Assembly: GCA_934394595.1 (NCBI GenBank)
Contig: CAKRRX010000036.1
Coordinates: 1 to 23,036, forward strand
Direction: 5' to 3'
Length of the DNA: 23,036 nt
Source: an uncultured Blautia sp.
GTDB lineage: Bacteria > Bacillota > Clostridia > Lachnospirales > Lachnospiraceae
The notes below the pieces were generated by a model. That model was not told the DNA's origin, ran no database searches, and was given only the letters and a program-made list of their open reading frames with translations. Below, piece after piece: positions 1 to 10,972 of the stretch (positions are counted from its first letter, which is position 1; every line of letters begins with the position of its first letter). The position numbers were made by a program, and so were the translations under genes.

Positions 1-123
1 AGAGAAGAACTTCTTGGCAAACTGCTTGGAAGTATCCAGTCTCCTATTACCAACTTTGCTCGTGTGCTTAATCAGATTGCAGAGCAGAAGGGTGGAGAGG
101 CTGAAGCACCAGCTGCAGAATAA
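1..123 (+). CDS. rplJ: 50S ribosomal protein L10, C-terminal end (partial)
   Basis: The reading frame is open from base 1 and ends at TAA 121-123, giving the last 40 residues of a protein whose start lies left of the window. The segment has the C-terminal helix pattern of L10 (ITNFARVLNQIAEQ) followed by an Ala/Glu-rich tail. L10 anchors the L7/L12 dimers to the ribosomal stalk, and its C-terminal helix is the part that binds L7/L12. Its position directly before rplL on the same strand supports the call. L10 normally represses its own operon through a leader upstream of rplJ, which is not visible here. Confidence 0.9.
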   Translation, partial: REELLGKLLGSIQSPITNFARVLNQIAEQKGGEAEAPAAE

Positions 124-254
124 TTTAAGTATCTGTCGCTGATTCGAATCATTGATTCCCAAATTGGAAATGCCGCCAGTGGGCGACATCACCAGAATGT
201 CAGTTGCCTTGCAACTGTCGATCGCGAAAATATTAAAAATGGAGGAAAATTATA
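124..254 (+). other. rplJ-rplL spacer with several inverted repeats
   Basis: This 131-nt spacer is rich in potential RNA structure. I see a perfect DNA palindrome at 141-150 (GATTCGAATC). A hairpin at 170-189 has 7 bp, one C-A mismatch and the loop AGTG. A perfect 7-bp hairpin lies at 201-217 (CAGTTGC, loop CTT, GCAACTG). There is no T-run after either hairpin, so they do not look like terminators. The rplL ribosome binding site GGAGG follows at 242-246. The structures may act on mRNA processing or help set the L10 to L7/L12 protein ratio, but that is inference. Confidence 0.5.
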
Positions 255-626
255 ATGGCAAAGTTAACAACAGCTGAGTTTATCGAAGCAATCAAAGAGT
301 TATCTGTATTAGAGTTAAATGATTTAGTAAAAGCTTGCGAGGAAGAGTTCGGTGTATCCGCAGCAGCAGGCGTTGTTGTAGCAGCAGCAGGTGCTGGTGA
401 AGCAGCTGAGGAGAAAGATGAGTTTGACGTAGAGCTTACAGAAGTAGGTCCTAACAAAGTTAAAGTTATCAAAGTTGTTCGTGAGATCACAGGTTTAGGC
501 CTTAAAGAAGCTAAGGAAGTTGTTGATAACGCTCCTAAAGCAGTTAAAGAAGCAGTTTCCAAAGCAGAGGCTGAGGATATCAAGACTAAACTTGAAGCTG
601 AAGGCGCTAAAGTTACTCTTAAATAA
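255..626 (+). CDS. rplL: 50S ribosomal protein L7/L12
   Basis: This is the full-length 123-residue stalk protein that recruits translational GTPases (EF-G, EF-Tu, IF2) to the ribosome. The family layout is clear. An N-terminal dimerisation domain (about residues 1-35, [18 protein letters not shown]) binds L10. A flexible Ala/Gly-rich hinge (about 36-55) follows. The globular C-terminal domain (about 56-123) carries the conserved [19 protein letters not shown] stretch that contacts factors. The start ATG follows GGAGG at 242-246 with normal spacing. Length and sequence are ordinary for a Firmicute. A strong terminator follows, so most transcripts from the rplJ side should end here rather than continue into rpoB. 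Confidence 0.98.
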   Translation: MAKLTTAEFIEAIKELSVLELNDLVKACEEEFGVSAAAGVVVAAAGAGEAAEEKDEFDVELTEVGPNKVKVIKVVREITGLGLKEAKEVVDNAPKAVKEAVSKAEAEDIKTKLEAEGAKVTLK

Positions 627-642
627 TTTCGGCGAAACAAGC

Positions 643-684
643 TCCCCGCAGAAGTCTGCCTGGCAGGCCACTGCGGGGATTTTT
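643..684 (+). terminator. Intrinsic terminator after rplL
   Basis: A perfect 9-bp GC-rich stem (TCCCCGCAG at 643-651 with CTGCGGGGA at 671-679) encloses a loop that can itself pair (GCC with GGC). It is followed by TTTTT at 680-684. It lies 17 nt after the rplL stop and separates the ribosomal protein unit from the beta-helix gene and rpoB. Confidence 0.93.
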
Positions 685-778
685 ATGTTGTGAAAAAGTG
701 TGAATAGTTTCCTGTGATCCATACAGAAATTTATGGAATGATTTTAAAACAGGCTCGATGATGAGGAGGATCATGCCC

Positions 779-3088
779 ATGAAAAAAAGAATACTGTCCG
801 TTTTTCTTGGAACAGTACTTATCCTGGAAAATGGAGCAGCAGTATCTGCGGCGGAGAACAGTACATTTCCGGGGAAATTTGAACAAATGGCAGCTGAATC
901 TTCACAAGTGCCAAATGAAACAGAAATACCGGAAACTATTGAAGAAGAGCAAAATCCTGAAATATTGGAGGATAGTACGGATCCTGGCGAAACAGAATGG
1001 TTTGTCGGTGAAGAGGATGCTGTGTTTACAGGGAATGGGGAAGAAGAATTTTTATCAGAAGATGGAATTTCTGATGGATTCTCCGATGGAACAGAAGCCT
1101 GGGAAGATCAGTTGGATGAGAAGCAGGAAAAAGCGCTGGCACCTGATGCCACAGAGGCAGTTCTGGATGCAGAACAGGGAAGTGATATTACAGAGTCTCT
1201 GAATCAGCTTCTACTGCTTATGAGCCAAAGAGCTTCAGCCCAAAATCCATGCAAGGTGACCATTCCACCTGGAAATTATCAGTTGTCAGGTACTATTTGC
1301 ATGTACAGCAACCTGACTTTATGTGCAGAAGGCGCAGTGATCACAAAAACTTCTGTCAGTAAGCATGTTCTTCTCCGCCTGGGAAATCAGTCGGAATCTG
1401 CCGGAGGATATGATGGGTATCAGAATATAACCATTGAGGGCGGCACCTGGGACTGTAATTATGCGGTTGTGGAGGATAAGGATGGAAGCGGTGGTTTTGT
1501 AAGCTTCCGAATCGGTCATGCCAATAATGTTACAATACGAAATGTGACATTTCTCAATAACCTTAAGTCCCATTTTGTGGAATTGGCAGGAGTTAAAAAT
1601 GCCACAGTAACCGGTTGCACATTCCGGGGATATTATGAGGCATATGAAGGCGGCGGTCAGGAATGTATACAGCTGGATGCCTGCCTGGATTATATTTTTC
1701 CGGGATATCAGCCTTTTGACGGGGCAGTATGTGAGAACATTCTGATAGAAGGGAACACATTTGAGAATGTTTTTGCAGGGGTGGGAAGTCACAGTATGAT
1801 GTACGACAGACCCTATCGGAATATTGTGGTACGGGGAAATATCTTTCACAATATTAAAAAGCGAACTGTCTGGTGCCTGAATTATGTGGATTCTCAGGTG
1901 GAAGACAATGTGATGGAAAATGTAGGCGGAGGCGTGCTGATAAGCAGTATGTATCTGCCAAATACCTATTTGGTGCCAGGGGCTTCTTCCGGTATTTCCG
2001 GAAACCATATGGCAGGAAATATATCTGTAAAAAGAAACAGAATTTCCATTTCTTCCACTTCTGTAGTAAATGATTCCACATGGAAGGGATATGGAATCCA
2101 GGTCCAGGGAAAAAAGATAGATGCGTCTGGGGCTGGCATCCCGGCAGGTATTTACAAAGAAACGCAGATTACAATAGAGGGAAATACCATTACCGGTCTG
2201 GGAACCGGAATTGCGCTGCAGCTGGCAGAGGACTGTACGATCAGTAATAATCAGCTGAACCTGGAAAGGGCCTCTGGATTTTCCAATATGGGTATTTCAC
2301 TGGCTGCATCCTCACAGAATATAGTTCAGGATAATCTGGTAAACGGATGCAAAAATGTGGGTATATATCTGTACAATGGTGGCAGCAGTATAAAAATGGA
2401 TTCTGCAAATAATCGTATTGAGAGGAATCTGGTGTCACAGACCTACGGGGACGGAATTCTGACAGAAGCGGGCTGTACAGGTACAGTGATCAGTAAGAAT
2501 CAGATTGCATCTGGAAGGAAGAATGGAATCCTGGTGCGTGGCAGTAAAAACTGTCAGGTTGCAGGTAACCAGGTGACAAAATGTGGACGAAACGGAATAT
2601 ATCTGGATAATCTTGGAAATGCTACCATAAAAAACAATAAAATAGAAAACTGTTCTGGATGGGGACTGGGGATAAATGCCAGTGGTGTGCGTTCCTTTTA
2701 TGGAAATTATGCTGCTTCTAATAAAAAATGCGGCATTTATGCAAAACAATCCAAAATTTCCGGAAATAAAAGAAACCGGTTGGAGGGGAATAAAAGCCCT
2801 TATGCAATTTATGCCAGCAAATGTACCGGAATCGTAACTGTGAGAGTACCGGTGTCCGCAAAAATCACCAGGAAGACAACCAGGCTCACAGGAAAAGCTC
2901 CCGGAGGAAGATCCCTTACCATATATGCTGTGGGAAAAAACAGCAATAAAAGAATTGGACGAGGATATATAAATACTGGTAAAAGATACAGTATTGCCAT
3001 CCGTAAACAGAAAAAGGGAACAGTTCTCAGATTTGTGATGAAAGATAAATATGGAAATATATCCTACAGTAATAAAAAAGTGAAATAA
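779..3088 (+). CDS. Secreted right-handed parallel beta-helix protein
   Basis: This 769-residue exported protein has the repeat pattern of the pectate-lyase-like beta-helix superfamily. I start at 779 because AGGAGG at 764-769 is 9 nt from this ATG; the upstream in-frame ATGs at 758, 761 and 773 overlap or crowd that site. The start also gives a clean Sec signal peptide (MKKR plus hydrophobic core, cleavage near residue 24-25 at VSAA). An acidic, Glu-rich stretch follows to about residue 130. About 134-680 are beta-helix coils with many turns such as NITIEGGTW, NVTIRNVTF and NILIEGNTF. About 685-769 form a basic, Ig-like C-terminal domain. There is no LPXTG or membrane anchor. Catalytic residues cannot be assigned, so it may be a polysaccharide lyase or hydrolase, or simply a binding protein. 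No convincing promoter is visible in 685-757. Lying between rplL and rpoB is unusual. Confidence 0.85.
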   Translation: MKKRILSVFLGTVLILENGAAVSAAENSTFPGKFEQMAAESSQVPNETEIPETIEEEQNPEILEDSTDPGETEWFVGEEDAVFTGNGEEEFLSEDGISDGFSDGTEAWEDQLDEKQEKALAPDATEAVLDAEQGSDITESLNQLLLLMSQRASAQNPCKVTIPPGNYQLSGTICMYSNLTLCAEGAVITKTSVSKHVLLRLGNQSESAGGYDGYQNITIEGGTWDCNYAVVEDKDGSGGFVSFRIGHANNVTIRNVTFLNNLKSHFVELAGVKNATVTGCTFRGYYEAYEGGGQECIQLDACLDYIFPGYQPFDGAVCENILIEGNTFENVFAGVGSHSMMYDRPYRNIVVRGNIFHNIKKRTVWCLNYVDSQVEDNVMENVGGGVLISSMYLPNTYLVPGASSGISGNHMAGNISVKRNRISISSTSVVNDSTWKGYGIQVQGKKIDASGAGIPAGIYKETQITIEGNTITGLGTGIALQLAEDCTISNNQLNLERASGFSNMGISLAASSQNIVQDNLVNGCKNVGIYLYNGGSSIKMDSANNRIERNLVSQTYGDGILTEAGCTGTVISKNQIASGRKNGILVRGSKNCQVAGNQVTKCGRNGIYLDNLGNATIKNNKIENCSGWGLGINASGVRSFYGNYAASNKKCGIYAKQSKISGNKRNRLEGNKSPYAIYASKCTGIVTVRVPVSAKITRKTTRLTGKAPGGRSLTIYAVGKNSNKRIGRGYINTGKRYSIAIRKQKKGTVLRFVMKDKYGNISYSNKKVK

Positions 3089-3113
3089 TTTTTAAAAACA
3101 ACAGAAAAATTGC

Positions 3114-3142
3114 TTGACAGGCTTTTTTTGTTGTGCTATAGT
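3114..3142 (+). promoter_or_regulatory. Promoter for rpoB-rpoC
   Basis: TTGACA at 3114-3119 and TATAGT at 3137-3142 are separated by exactly 17 bp, a near-perfect vegetative sigma factor promoter. It lies 97 nt upstream of the rpoB start, just after the beta-helix gene. With the terminator behind rplL, this suggests rpoBC is transcribed mainly from its own promoter. I see no clear terminator between the beta-helix stop and this promoter. Confidence 0.85.
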
Positions 3143-3238
3143 GAAGAATGCTATATTATGGCTAGATATGCCTACTATGCTCAAGGGCAAAGAAGGCTGA
3201 TGTTGTAATAAATAAAATAAAACAGGGGTGAAACGTCA

Positions 3239-6200
3239 ATGGAAAAAAACAGAATTCGTTCTGTAAAAACTGGAAAAAGCATGCGAATGAGCTACCAGAG
3301 ACAAAAAGAAGTCCTGGAAATGCCGAACTTGATCGAGGTCCAGAAGGATTCTTACCAGTGGTTTCTCGACGAAGGATTGAATGAAGTATTCGACGATATT
3401 TCTCCAATCGCAGACTACGGCGGAAAGCTCAGTCTTGAATTCATCGGCTTCACATTTGATGAAAAAGAGGCTAAATACACCATCGAGCAGTGTAAAGAAC
3501 GTGACGTAACTTATGCCGCACCTTTGAAGGTTCGAGTGAGACTGATTAACAAGGAAACAGATGAGATCAACGAACACGAGATTTTCATGGGAGACCTGCC
3601 GATTATGACCGCGACAGGAACTTTCGTCATTAACGGTGCTGAGCGTGTTATTGTCAGCCAGTTAGTACGTTCCCCTGGAATCTATTATGCCATTGCACAC
3701 GATAAAATCGGTAAGAGACTGTTTTCCTGTACAGTAATTCCTAATAGAGGAGCATGGCTGGAATATGAGACTGACTCCAACGATGTATTCTACGTGCGTG
3801 TGGACAGAACCCGTAAGGTTCCGATCACTGTACTGATCCGTGCACTTGGTGTTGGTTCCAATGCAGAGATCATTGATCTGTTTGGTGAAGAGCCGAAGAT
3901 CCTTGCAAGTTTTACAAAAGATACTTCTACTAATTATGAAGAAGGTCTTCTGGAACTGTACAAGAAAATCCGTCCAGGTGAGCCGCTTGCAGTAGACAGT
4001 GCGGAGAGCCTGATCAATGCGATGTTCTTTGATCCGAGAAGATACGATCTTGCCAAGGTCGGACGTTATAAATTTAATAAGAAGCTTCATTTCAATAAAC
4101 GAATTGTTGGACATAAGCTGGCTGACGATGTTGTGGAAGGTTCTACAGGAGAAATCCTTGCAGAAGCCGGCACTATTGTGACCAGAGAACTGGCAAATGC
4201 AATTCAGAACGCTGCAGTTCCATATGTATGGATCCAGGGTGAAGAAGACCGCAGAATTAAAGTTCTTTCCAATTTAATGGTAGATATGCATCATTATCTG
4301 CCAGAGATTGAGAATCTGGAAGAACTGGGTGTTACAGAGTTAGTATACTACCCTGTACTCGAAAAAATTCTGGAAGAAAATGACACACTTGAGGACAGAA
4401 TCGCTGCGATCCGCAGAGATATCCATGACCTGATTCCGAAGCATATTACAAGAGAAGACATTTTTGCTTCTATCAACTACAATATGCATCTGGAATATGG
4501 CCTTGGAAATGATGACGATATCGACCATCTGGGCAACCGTCGTATCCGTGCGGTAGGCGAACTGCTTCAGAACCAGTACCGTATCGGTCTTTCCAGACTG
4601 GAACGTGTGGTTCGTGAGAGAATGACAACACAGGATGTGGAGAGTATTTCCCCACAGTCACTGATCAATATCAAGCCTGTTACAGCTGCTGTAAAAGAGT
4701 TCTTTGGTTCTTCCCAGCTGTCACAGTTCATGGATCAGAACAACCCTCTTGGTGAGCTGACCCATAAGAGGCGTCTCTCTGCATTAGGACCTGGCGGTCT
4801 GTCACGAGACAGAGCCGGATTCGAGGTTCGAGACGTTCACTATTCCCATTACGGAAGAATGTGCCCTATTGAGACTCCTGAGGGACCTAACATCGGTCTG
4901 ATCAACTCCCTTGCATCCTATGCAAAGCTGAATCAGTACGGATTTGTAGAGGCACCTTACCGCAAGATTGATAAGACAGATCCTAGTAATCCGCGAGTAA
5001 CAGACGAAGTTGTTTACATGACAGCGGATGAAGAGGACAATTACCATGTAGCACAGGCGAATGAGGCTCTGGACGAAGAAGGCCATTTCGTTCGTAAGAA
5101 CGTTTCCGGTCGTTTCCGTGAAGAGACTCAGGAGTATGAGCGTCAGATGTTTGATTACATGGACGTATCTCCTAAGATGGTATTTTCTGTAGCTACAGCC
5201 CTGATCCCATTCCTTCAGAACGATGATGCGAACCGTGCGCTGATGGGATCAAACATGCAGCGTCAGGCAGTTCCGCTTCTTACTACCGAGGCTCCGGTTG
5301 TCGGTACAGGTATGGAAGCAAAAACTGCTGTTGACTCAGGTGTTTGTGTGGTTGCGAAGAAATCCGGTACTGTTCTTCGTTCCACATCTACCGATATCAG
5401 TATCAAGAATGACGATGGAACAAAAGATGATTATCATCTTACCAAGTTCCTCCGCAGTAACCAGAGCAACTGCTACAACCAGCGTCCAATCGTTAATCAG
5501 GGCGAGCATGTAGAAGCAGGAGATGTTATTGCTGATGGTCCTTCTACCTCTCAGGGAGAGCTTGCCCTTGGTAAGAACCCTCTGATCGGATTTATGACCT
5601 GGGAAGGTTATAACTACGAGGATGCGGTACTGTTAAGTGAAAAACTGGTACAGAACGATGTTTATACATCTGTTCACATTGAAGAATATGAGGCAGAAGC
5701 ACGTGATACCAAGCTTGGACCGGAAGAGATCACCCGTGATGTTCCAGGTGTTGGTGATGATGCGCTTAAAGATCTTGATGAGCGTGGAATCATCCGTATC
5801 GGTGCTGAGGTACGTGCCGGGGATATCCTGGTTGGTAAGGTAACTCCTAAGGGAGAGACTGAGCTGACAGCTGAAGAGAGACTTCTTCGTGCGATCTTTG
5901 GTGAGAAAGCACGTGAGGTACGTGATACTTCCCTTAAAGTACCTCATGGTGAGTACGGTATCGTAGTAGATGCCAAAGTATTTACAAGAGAAAATGGTGA
6001 CGAGCTGTCTCCTGGAGTAAATCAGTCTGTACGTATCTATATTGCACAGAAGAGAAAAATCTCCGTTGGTGATAAGATGGCTGGTCGTCATGGTAACAAG
6101 GGTGTCGTTTCCCGTGTACTTCCGGTTGAGGATATGCCATTCCTTCCAAACGGCCGTCCACTGGATATCGTGCTGAACCCACTGGGTGTACCTTCCCGTA

Positions 6201-7093
6201 TGAACATCGGACAGGTCCTGGAGATCCACTTAAGTCTTGCCGCCAAGGCACTTGGCTTTAATATTTCCACTCCTGTATTTGATGGAGCTAATGAGAATGA
6301 TATCCAGGATACACTGGAACTTGCAAATGACTATGTAAACACAGAGGATTTTGAAGAGTTCCGTGAGAAATACAAAGATATTCTGGCACCTGATGTAATG
6401 CAGTACCTGGATGAGAATAAAGCCCACAGAGCGCTGTGGAAAGGTGTTCCGATTTCCAGAGATGGTAAAGTACAGCTCCGTGACGGACGTACCGGTGAGT
6501 TCTTCGATGGCCCGACTACCATCGGACACATGCACTACCTGAAACTGCATCATCTGGTTGATGATAAGATCCATGCCCGTTCCACAGGTCCTTACTCTCT
6601 GGTTACACAGCAGCCACTGGGTGGTAAAGCTCAGTTCGGTGGACAGCGTTTCGGAGAGATGGAGGTTTGGGCTCTGGAGGCATATGGTGCATCCTATACA
6701 CTCCAGGAAATCCTGACAGTTAAATCCGATGATGTAGTCGGTCGTGTGAAGACTTATGAAGCAATCATCAAGGGAGACAACATCCCTGAGCCTGGTATTC
6801 CGGAATCCTTTAAGGTTCTTCTTAAAGAGCTCCAGTCCCTGGCATTGGATGTACGTGTGCTCAAAGATGATCAGACAGAAGTTCAGATCATGGAGAATGT
6901 AGATTACGGCGAAACCGATCTTCGTGCAGTTATCGAGGGAGATTCCCGCGGACACAGAGGAGAGGAATCCTTCAGCAAACATGGCTATACCAAGCAGGAG
7001 TTTGACGGAGAGGAACTTGTTGATGTGGACGAGGACGAAGAAGAGGATTATGAATCCGAAATCGACGATTCCTACGATGATATCGAAGAGTAG
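3239..7093 (+). CDS. rpoB: DNA-directed RNA polymerase subunit beta
   Basis: This is the 1284-residue beta subunit, which forms one pincer of the RNA polymerase clamp and much of the active-site cleft. The ATG at 3239 follows AGGGGTG at 3225-3230. The rifampicin-binding region is at about residues 491-516 ([18 protein letters not shown] and onward). The positions matching E. coli Gln513, Asp516, His526 and Ser531 are Gln496, Asp499, His509 and Ser514, all wild-type, so no resistance substitution is visible there. The motif [12 protein letters not shown] and the C-terminal block ([24 protein letters not shown]) are intact. The last 30 or so residues are strongly acidic and end in DDIEE, an extension beyond the conserved core. 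rpoC begins 17 nt after the stop, so the two are co-transcribed and probably translationally linked. Confidence 0.99.
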   Translation: MEKNRIRSVKTGKSMRMSYQRQKEVLEMPNLIEVQKDSYQWFLDEGLNEVFDDISPIADYGGKLSLEFIGFTFDEKEAKYTIEQCKERDVTYAAPLKVRVRLINKETDEINEHEIFMGDLPIMTATGTFVINGAERVIVSQLVRSPGIYYAIAHDKIGKRLFSCTVIPNRGAWLEYETDSNDVFYVRVDRTRKVPITVLIRALGVGSNAEIIDLFGEEPKILASFTKDTSTNYEEGLLELYKKIRPGEPLAVDSAESLINAMFFDPRRYDLAKVGRYKFNKKLHFNKRIVGHKLADDVVEGSTGEILAEAGTIVTRELANAIQNAAVPYVWIQGEEDRRIKVLSNLMVDMHHYLPEIENLEELGVTELVYYPVLEKILEENDTLEDRIAAIRRDIHDLIPKHITREDIFASINYNMHLEYGLGNDDDIDHLGNRRIRAVGELLQNQYRIGLSRLERVVRERMTTQDVESISPQSLINIKPVTAAVKEFFGSSQLSQFMDQNNPLGELTHKRRLSALGPGGLSRDRAGFEVRDVHYSHYGRMCPIETPEGPNIGLINSLASYAKLNQYGFVEAPYRKIDKTDPSNPRVTDEVVYMTADEEDNYHVAQANEALDEEGHFVRKNVSGRFREETQEYERQMFDYMDVSPKMVFSVATALIPFLQNDDANRALMGSNMQRQAVPLLTTEAPVVGTGMEAKTAVDSGVCVVAKKSGTVLRSTSTDISIKNDDGTKDDYHLTKFLRSNQSNCYNQRPIVNQGEHVEAGDVIADGPSTSQGELALGKNPLIGFMTWEGYNYEDAVLLSEKLVQNDVYTSVHIEEYEAEARDTKLGPEEITRDVPGVGDDALKDLDERGIIRIGAEVRAGDILVGKVTPKGETELTAEERLLRAIFGEKAREVRDTSLKVPHGEYGIVVDAKVFTRENGDELSPGVNQSVRIYIAQKRKISVGDKMAGRHGNKGVVSRVLPVEDMPFLPNGRPLDIVLNPLGVPSRMNIGQVLEIHLSLAAKALGFNISTPVFDGANENDIQDTLELANDYVNTEDFEEFREKYKDILAPDVMQYLDENKAHRALWKGVPISRDGKVQLRDGRTGEFFDGPTTIGHMHYLKLHHLVDDKIHARSTGPYSLVTQQPLGGKAQFGGQRFGEMEVWALEAYGASYTLQEILTVKSDDVVGRVKTYEAIIKGDNIPEPGIPESFKVLLKELQSLALDVRVLKDDQTEVQIMENVDYGETDLRAVIEGDSRGHRGEESFSKHGYTKQEFDGEELVDVDEDEEEDYESEIDDSYDDIEE

Positions 7094-7110
7094 AAAGGGG
7101 AAAAGAATAC

Positions 7111-10100
7111 ATGGCAGAATCAACCAATACCAATGAAACATATCAGCCAATGACTTTTGATGCCATTAAAATCGGACTGGCGTCCCCGGAAAAGATCAGA
7201 GAGTGGTCAAGAGGTGAGGTTACAAAACCGGAAACCATCAACTACCGTACCTTGAAACCGGAGAAAGACGGACTTTTCTGTGAAAGAATTTTCGGACCAA
7301 GCAAGGACTGGGAGTGCCACTGTGGTAAATATAAGAAAATCCGTTATAAAGGTGTTGTCTGCGACCGATGCGGCGTTGAGGTTACCAAGGCTTCCGTTCG
7401 TAGAGAGCGTATGGGTCACATTGAGCTTGCTGCTCCTGTTTCCCATATCTGGTATTTCAAGGGTATTCCGTCCCGTATGGGACTTATCCTGGATCTGACT
7501 CCAAGAACACTGGAGAAAGTCCTTTACTTTGCAAACTATATCGTACTGGATCCGGCAGATTCCGGACTCCAGTATAAGCAGATCCTTACAGAGAGAGAGT
7601 ATCAGGATGCACGCGAGTCCTACGGATACAATTTCCGTGTAGGTATGGGTGCTGAGGCTATCAAAGAGCTTCTGATGGCAATCGATCTTGAGAAGGATTC
7701 CGCTGAATTAAAGGCAGAGCTGGTTAAGGCAACAGGCCAGAAACGTGCAAGAATCATCAAGCGTCTTGAAGTTGTTGAGTCTTTCCGTGAGTCAGGAAAC
7801 CGTCCTGAGTGGATGATCCTTGACGTTGTACCTGTAATCCCGCCGGATCTTCGTCCTATGGTACAGCTGGATGGTGGACGTTTTGCAACATCTGACCTGA
7901 ATGATCTGTACAGAAGAATCATTAATCGTAACAATCGTCTGAAAAGACTGCTGGAGCTTGGTGCTCCGGATATCATTGTCCGCAATGAGAAACGTATGCT
8001 TCAGGAGGCAGTTGATGCCCTGATCGATAATGGTCGTCGTGGCCGTCCGGTTACAGGACCTGGAAACAGAGCTCTGAAATCCCTTTCCGACATGCTGAAA
8101 GGTAAATCCGGACGTTTCCGTCAGAACCTTCTTGGTAAGCGTGTTGACTATTCCGGACGTTCCGTTATCGTTGTTGGACCAGAACTGAAAATTTATCAGT
8201 GCGGTCTGCCGAAAGAGATGGCAATCGAGCTGTTCAAGCCTTTTGTTATGAAAGAGCTGGTAGCAAACGGTACCTCTCACAATATCAAAAACGCCAAGAA
8301 GATGGTAGAGAAGCTTGAGCCAGCTGTATGGGATGTTCTGGAAGATGTTATCAAAGAGCATCCGGTTATGCTGAACCGTGCACCTACACTGCATCGTCTG
8401 GGTATCCAGGCGTTCGAGCCGATCCTTGTAGAAGGTAAGGCAATCAAGCTTCATCCGCTTGTTTGTACTGCGTTCAACGCTGACTTCGATGGTGACCAGA
8501 TGGCTGTCCATCTTCCACTTACCCAGGAGGCACAGGCAGAGTGCCGATTCCTGCTTCTGTCTCCGAACAACCTGCTGAAACCTTCTGATGGTGGTCCTGT
8601 AGCCGTTCCTTCACAGGATATGGTTCTTGGTATTTACTATCTGACTCAGGAAAGACCTGGAAATAAGGGCGAAGGCAAGTTCTTCAAGAGCGTAAATGAG
8701 GCAATTCTGGCATATGAGAACCAGGTAATCACACTGCAGTCCAAGATCCTTGTTCGCTGCAGCAAGATTATGCCGGATGGAAGCACATTCACAGGTAATG
8801 TACAGTCTACATTGGGACGTTTCCTGTTTAATGAGATCCTGCCGCAGGATCTGGGATTTGTTGACAGAAGCATTCCGGGAAATGAGCTTCTTCTTGAGGT
8901 TGACTTCCTGGTTGGTAAGAAACAGCTGAAACAGATCCTTGAAAAAGTTATCAATACTCACGGAGCAACCAAAACTGCTGAGGTTCTGGACGCTATCAAG
9001 GCTATGGGTTACAAGTATTCTACAAGAGCTGCCATGACCGTATCCATTTCCGATATGACCGTGCCGCCACAGAAGCCTGAGATGATCAAGGTTGCACAGG
9101 ATACTGTAGACAAGATCACCAAGAACTACAAACGTGGTCTTATTACTGAGGAAGAGCGTTATAAAGAGGTTGTAGATACCTGGAAGAAGACTGATGATGA
9201 GCTTACTCACGCACTTCTTTCCGGACTCGATAAATATAACAACATCTTCATGATGGCTGACTCCGGTGCCCGTGGATCCGATAAGCAGATCAAACAGCTT
9301 GCCGGTATGCGTGGATTGATGGCCGATACAACCGGACATACAATCGAGCTTCCTATCAAGTCAAACTTCCGTGAAGGTCTGGACGTACTGGAATACTTCA
9401 TGTCCGCTCATGGAGCTCGTAAAGGACTTTCCGATACAGCTCTTCGTACAGCCGATTCCGGTTACCTGACAAGACGTCTTGTAGACGTATCTCAGGACCT
9501 GATCGTACGTGAGATGGACTGCTGTGAGAACAGACCAGAGATTTCCGGTATGTATGTAAAAGGTTTCATGGATGGCAAGGAGGAGATCGAGAGCCTTCAG
9601 GATCGTATCACAGGCCGTTTCTCCTGCGAGACCATTAAGAATAAAGAGGGCGAAGTCCTTGTAAAAGCAAATCATATGATCACTCCGAAGCGTGCTGCTC
9701 GTATCATGAAAGAGGGCGTAGACAACATTACCGGAGGTGCAGTTGAGCAGGTTAAGATCCGTACCATCCTCAGCTGTAAGTGCAAGGTTGGTGTGTGTGC
9801 GAAGTGTTATGGTGCCAACATGGCTACCGGTGAGCCGGTACAGGTTGGTGAGTCTATCGGTATCATCGCTGCACAGTCTATCGGTGAGCCTGGTACACAG
9901 CTGACCATGCGTACGTTCCATACTGGTGGTGTTGCCGGTGGAGATATCACACAGGGTCTTCCTCGTGTCGAGGAGCTTTTCGAGGCAAGAAAGCCGAAAG
10001 GACTTGCTGTTATCACTGAAATCAAGGGTGTTGCTACAATCAACGACACTAAGAAGAAGAGAGAGATCATCGTAACTGATCCGGAGAATGGTGATTCCAA

Positions 10101-10821
10101 GACTTACCTGATCCCATACGGTTCCCGTATCAAGATCATGGACGGACAGGTTATGGAAGCCGGTGATGAGCTTACAGAAGGTAGTGTAAACCCGCATGAT
10201 ATCCTTAGAATCAAGGGAGTTCGTGCAGTTCAGGATTATATGATCCGTGAGGTTCAGCGTGTATATCGTCTCCAGGGTGTTGAGATCAACGATAAGCATA
10301 TTGAGGTTATCGTTCATCAGATGCTGAAGAAGATCCGCATTGAAGACAACGGAGATTCTGAGTTCCTGCCAGGTACACTTGTTGACTTCCTTGAGTACGA
10401 GGAAGTAAATGAGAAGCTGGAAGCTGAGGGCTTACGTCCTGCTGTTGGAAAACAGGGAATGCTTGGTATCACCAAGGCTTCTCTTGCAACAGATTCCTTC
10501 CTGTCAGCAGCTTCCTTCCAGGAAACCACCAAGGTTCTGACAGAAGCTGCAATCAAGGGTAAAGTTGACCATCTGATTGGTCTGAAGGAGAATGTAATTA
10601 TCGGTAAACTGATCCCTGCCGGTACTGGTATGAAGTGCTACAGCGATGTAGAGCTGGATACTGGAATGCCGGAAGAAACCGAGGAAATCGACTTCGATGA
10701 GATGGATGATGACCAGGATCTTTTCGATGTAGCTGAGGATTCTGAGGAACTGGAAGCCGATGAGACTTCTGAGGATGCAGAAGATGCAGAGACTGATTCC
10801 ACAGATGATATAGAAGAATAA
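7111..10821 (+). CDS. rpoC: DNA-directed RNA polymerase subunit beta'
   Basis: This is the 1236-residue catalytic subunit. The start ATG follows AAGGGG at 7095-7100. The N-terminal zinc ribbon uses Cys69, Cys71, Cys84 and Cys87. The active-site Mg loop NADFDGDQM is at residues 456-464, with Asp458, Asp460 and Asp462 holding the catalytic magnesium. The second zinc site includes Cys889, Cys896 and Cys899. The trigger-loop region ([20 protein letters not shown]) follows. Length fits the Firmicute form without the large proteobacterial insertion. The C-terminal 50 residues are extremely acidic and end in DDIEE, the same five residues that end RpoB. A strong terminator lies 10 nt downstream. The usual next neighbours (L7Ae-family gene, rpsL, rpsG, fusA) do not follow directly; rpsL appears 12 kb later. 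Confidence 0.99.
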   Translation: MAESTNTNETYQPMTFDAIKIGLASPEKIREWSRGEVTKPETINYRTLKPEKDGLFCERIFGPSKDWECHCGKYKKIRYKGVVCDRCGVEVTKASVRRERMGHIELAAPVSHIWYFKGIPSRMGLILDLTPRTLEKVLYFANYIVLDPADSGLQYKQILTEREYQDARESYGYNFRVGMGAEAIKELLMAIDLEKDSAELKAELVKATGQKRARIIKRLEVVESFRESGNRPEWMILDVVPVIPPDLRPMVQLDGGRFATSDLNDLYRRIINRNNRLKRLLELGAPDIIVRNEKRMLQEAVDALIDNGRRGRPVTGPGNRALKSLSDMLKGKSGRFRQNLLGKRVDYSGRSVIVVGPELKIYQCGLPKEMAIELFKPFVMKELVANGTSHNIKNAKKMVEKLEPAVWDVLEDVIKEHPVMLNRAPTLHRLGIQAFEPILVEGKAIKLHPLVCTAFNADFDGDQMAVHLPLTQEAQAECRFLLLSPNNLLKPSDGGPVAVPSQDMVLGIYYLTQERPGNKGEGKFFKSVNEAILAYENQVITLQSKILVRCSKIMPDGSTFTGNVQSTLGRFLFNEILPQDLGFVDRSIPGNELLLEVDFLVGKKQLKQILEKVINTHGATKTAEVLDAIKAMGYKYSTRAAMTVSISDMTVPPQKPEMIKVAQDTVDKITKNYKRGLITEEERYKEVVDTWKKTDDELTHALLSGLDKYNNIFMMADSGARGSDKQIKQLAGMRGLMADTTGHTIELPIKSNFREGLDVLEYFMSAHGARKGLSDTALRTADSGYLTRRLVDVSQDLIVREMDCCENRPEISGMYVKGFMDGKEEIESLQDRITGRFSCETIKNKEGEVLVKANHMITPKRAARIMKEGVDNITGGAVEQVKIRTILSCKCKVGVCAKCYGANMATGEPVQVGESIGIIAAQSIGEPGTQLTMRTFHTGGVAGGDITQGLPRVEELFEARKPKGLAVITEIKGVATINDTKKKREIIVTDPENGDSKTYLIPYGSRIKIMDGQVMEAGDELTEGSVNPHDILRIKGVRAVQDYMIREVQRVYRLQGVEINDKHIEVIVHQMLKKIRIEDNGDSEFLPGTLVDFLEYEEVNEKLEAEGLRPAVGKQGMLGITKASLATDSFLSAASFQETTKVLTEAAIKGKVDHLIGLKENVIIGKLIPAGTGMKCYSDVELDTGMPEETEEIDFDEMDDDQDLFDVAEDSEELEADETSEDAEDAETDSTDDIEE

Positions 10822-10831
10822 TAAATGAAAA

Positions 10832-10875
10832 TCCCCCTGGGGCTGTAGAAATATAGCTTCAGGGGGACTTTTTTT
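10832..10875 (+). terminator. Intrinsic terminator after rpoC
   Basis: A perfect 8-bp stem (TCCCCCTG at 10832-10839 with CAGGGGGA at 10860-10867) is followed by a run of seven T at 10869-10875. It ends the rpoBC transcript, so the downstream cysteine-related operon needs its own promoter. Confidence 0.95.
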
Positions 10876-10894
10876 GCAGGAAACGAAGAAAAGT

Positions 10895-10927
10895 CTATGA
10901 GAAACTCGCAAAGTGCATTTCTCATAG
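10895..10927. repeat. Perfect 10-bp inverted repeat
   Basis: CTATGAGAAA at 10895-10904 is repeated in inverted form as TTTCTCATAG at 10918-10927, with a 13-nt loop. No T-run follows, so it is not a standard terminator, and a full terminator already lies just upstream. It could be a dispersed intergenic palindrome, an mRNA-processing structure or a protein-binding site. Only a genome-wide search could tell. Confidence 0.6.
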
Positions 10928-10972
10928 TTATGTGGTGATATAGTTAAAATCTATAACAGGTTCTTCAAAACA

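Noticed and set aside
136..160. tRNA-like sequence GATTCGAATC in the rplJ-rplL gap
   Set aside because: It resembles a T-arm, but no acceptor stem, D-arm or anticodon arm can be built around it in the available space.
758..778. Earlier in-frame ATGs for the beta-helix gene (758, 761, 773)
   Set aside because: They overlap or sit too near AGGAGG 764-769. The ATG at 779 has ideal spacing and starts a normal signal peptide.
6230..10317. Long antisense open frames of about 300 residues at 6230-7150 and 9361-10317 (minus strand)
   Set aside because: They lie wholly opposite rpoB and rpoC, show no recognisable domains, and are expected shadows of codon bias in highly expressed genes.
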